Under the pieces are notes generated by a model. The model was not told the DNA's origin and did not search any database. It saw only the letters and a list, made by a program, of their open reading frames with translations. A DNA stretch of 17,052 nucleotides, from the NCBI GenBank assembly GCA_022496185.1, contig WTXG01000502.1:1-17052 (forward strand), read 5' to 3'. Positions 15,932-17,052 of this stretch are shown here, one piece after another. The position numbers and the translations under genes are program-made. The first letter of the stretch is position 1; each line of letters opens with the position of its first letter. The stretch is from Multifurca ochricompacta. Its lineage: Eukaryota > Basidiomycota > Agaricomycetes > Russulales > Russulaceae.

Positions 15932-16160
15932 CTTGGTCGAAAGCGAAGTTGCAGTTTGTCCAGTCGATGACGAGCCTGGCGCTGGGGTATTTGGCTGCTG
16001 TGTTGATGAGGTAGACTGTTTGGGAAAAGGGCTTGAGGTAGAGATGGTTGAAGAGGGCGGAGGTGAGGAGGAGGTTGGTCAATTTGACAGAGGTCGGCAG
16101 TGGTGCTGTCGAGCCAGTCTCAGCCCAGCTCGCGACATAATCGAGAACGGAGTCTTCTTT
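15861..16160 (-). pseudogene. Unidentified minus-strand gene fragment running into the minisatellite
   Basis: The minus-strand frame is open for about 100 codons and protein-like in composition: VLDYVASWAETGST, then LLLTSALFNHLYLKPF, then YLINTAAKYPSARLVIDWTNCNF. It enters the last 84-bp segment and stops at 15861. The 84-bp segment of the higher-order repeat adjoins it, so the repeat may have grown from the edge of a former exon. I do not recognise the family. Upstream on the same strand is a short GAT-rich acidic stretch (plus 16175-16226) that could belong to the same or a neighbouring exon. No start codon or splice sites can be fixed. Confidence 0.35.
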
Positions 16161-16174
16161 TCTTCCAGGTTGTA

Positions 16175-16226
16175 ATTGTCATCATCGTCGTCATTGTCAT
16201 CATCGCTATCATCGTCATCGCTCTGA
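16175..16226 (-). repeat. Degenerate GAT/GAC trinucleotide tract (minus strand)
   Basis: On the minus strand the tract is a run of gat, gac, aat and agc codons, which would encode an Asp-rich stretch if translated. It is an imperfect microsatellite of the same kind as the perfect (GAT)14 on the other strand at 16906. Confidence 0.6.
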
Positions 16227-16326
16227 CAATGTGGGTGACACCTACCAAAGCATAGTCAATGGTGAGACACGGACAGCGCACCTCCACCTTTTTGTGTTTT
16301 GTGCAGCTGCATCATCTTGAAGACTG

Positions 16327-16563
16327 TCAGCTTCTTGTTCTTTGCGGCATCGGCCTGCGTCTCTTCAGCTGACCTGGTGGTTGGGCTGGAGCAGGATTAT
16401 TAGTGCTGATAATGGCTGTGACAAGACTGAAACATACAGATATGATAAGGTCGTCCATGTCACCTTTCCAGGCCTCAACAAGTGCCCTGTCGAATTTATC
16501 GGTGTGTGTGAGCATATAGACCACGTTTGGAGTGGATGGTAGTAGTAATTTGAATGGCAACAA
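16327..16563 (-). pseudogene. DUF6535-like membrane-protein N-terminal fragment
   Basis: The minus-strand frame contains DKFDRALVEAWKGDMDDLII followed by FSLVTAII. The order, a D-K-F-D helix, then W-K-x-D-M-D-x-L, then the start of a hydrophobic helix ending in TA, is what I recall of the N-terminus of DUF6535, a multi-copy family of Agaricomycete membrane proteins. The expected long transmembrane body does not follow; after NNPAPAQ the frame turns into Arg/Pro-rich sequence and stops at 16327. A GTATGT donor follows DDLIIS directly, so an exon end there with the intron read through is an alternative. No in-frame ATG was identified. It looks like a relic. The match is from memory of the family pattern. 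Confidence 0.45.
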
Positions 16564-16695
16564 AATGAAAAAATGAAAAGTCCGAGTGACAAATGGTTAC
16601 CAGCACAAACAAACTACCAAACACCAAACACTGTCTGTCTTACAGTAATACACGGTAATACATCGATTCTTGTATCTACTAGCATAGCAACTAGG

Positions 16696-16904
16696 ATGAA
16701 ATCTGCAATGAGATCCAAGCAAGCATCACAGTCTAAGGCACTCACAAAAAAGCAACAAGAGAAAAAGGTTCCAGGAGCTCGATCCAAACGGCCCATAGAG
16801 TTATCATCATCAGATGAATCAGATAAGGAGCGCACTCAAAAGCAACGGAAGCACTTGCAACAAGAAGTACAGGATGATGACAGTGACATGGATGTCAATG
16901 TCCT

Positions 16905-16948
<44 letters not shown>

Positions 16949-17052
16949 CACATGGTGATCTGCAAAGCGAGAATGAGGTATGTAGCTTTGCGTTTGACTG
17001 GTGAATAATATTAATTAATGTATGCAAGGAGTCTGATGGAATGGATGAACGT
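16696..17052 (+). CDS. 5' end of an acidic, lysine-rich protein gene, with one intron; runs off the right edge
   Basis: I start at the ATG at 16696 (A at -3). An upstream in-frame ATG at 16573 would add 41 residues of noncoding-like composition. The product begins with a Lys/Ser/Gln-rich basic segment (RSKQASQSKALTKKQQEKK), then SSSDESDKE, then 14 consecutive Asp encoded by (GAT)14, then mixed charged residues. After GAG at 16977 comes GTATGT, and a 51-nt intron (16978-17028) ending in GCAAG joins in phase to a second exon that stays acidic (ESDGMDE). Without splicing the frame stops at 17004. Such a head, basic then acidic and disordered, is common in nuclear proteins. No domain is visible, so function is unknown. 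Confidence 0.55.
16906..16947 (+). repeat. (GAT)14 microsatellite within the acidic CDS
   Basis: Fourteen perfect gat units encode the poly-Asp stretch. A perfect run this long is likely length-variable between strains. Confidence 0.95.
16978..17028 (+). other. Predicted 51-nt spliceosomal intron
   Basis: GTATGT donor, AT-rich interior with TTAATTAAT near the 3' end as possible branch region, and acceptor GCAAG. It is phase 0 and joins two acidic stretches. Length and donor are typical of basidiomycete introns. Confidence 0.6.

Overview
The window is a block of nested LTR retrotransposons followed by about 3 kb of repeat-rich, gene-poor flank, in what looks like the genome of a filamentous fungus, most likely an Agaricomycete (Basidiomycota). 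The assignment rests on chromodomain Ty3/gypsy elements with a self-priming type of leader, very short GTATGT-type introns, CpG-biased decay of repeats, and a minus-strand fragment resembling the mushroom DUF6535 family. I cannot name a species.

Layout. (1) Positions 1-8088 are a young chromovirus (element 1). They comprise a 5' LTR that enters from the left edge (1-619), primer-binding site, leader, Gag-region ORFs, Pol (protease, reverse transcriptase, RNase H, integrase), a frameshifted chromodomain tail, polypurine tract and the complete 3' LTR (7182-8088). The LTR copies differ at about 7 places in 619 bp. (2) Element 1 sits inside the gag of an older, decayed Ty3/gypsy element (element 2), whose remains run 8089-9591, 10758-12646 and 13556 to about 13700. 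Its pol is broken by two more LTR insertions. One is a 1166-bp LTR of a related family (9592-10757, TSD ctctc). The other is a solo LTR of element 1's own family (12647-13555, TSD aaact). Removing either insert with one TSD copy brings the reading frame back exactly. (3) A minus-strand 356-bp Copia-like 3' LTR with its polypurine tract follows (13706-14068). (4) The right flank holds small tandem repeats, an ACCGGT-rich repeat, a 59-bp minisatellite with a 261-bp higher-order period, fragments of minus-strand genes, and at the right edge the first exon, one intron and start of exon 2 of an acidic, lysine-rich plus-strand gene.

Main points for a second look. In all three LTRs of element 1's family a perfect 23-bp direct repeat brackets a 98-bp segment with intron signals. 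The first repeat copy begins at the predicted transcription start and its first 10 nt are complementary to the primer-binding site. The geometry suggests an intron inside R that can survive reverse transcription, because spliced strong-stop DNA can anneal at the second repeat copy. Separately, element 2 has lost conserved Arg codons to TGA, TGG, TGT and CAC/CAT at CpG positions, and the 1166-bp LTR has no CpG at all across about 950 bp although it is younger than its CpG-containing host element.
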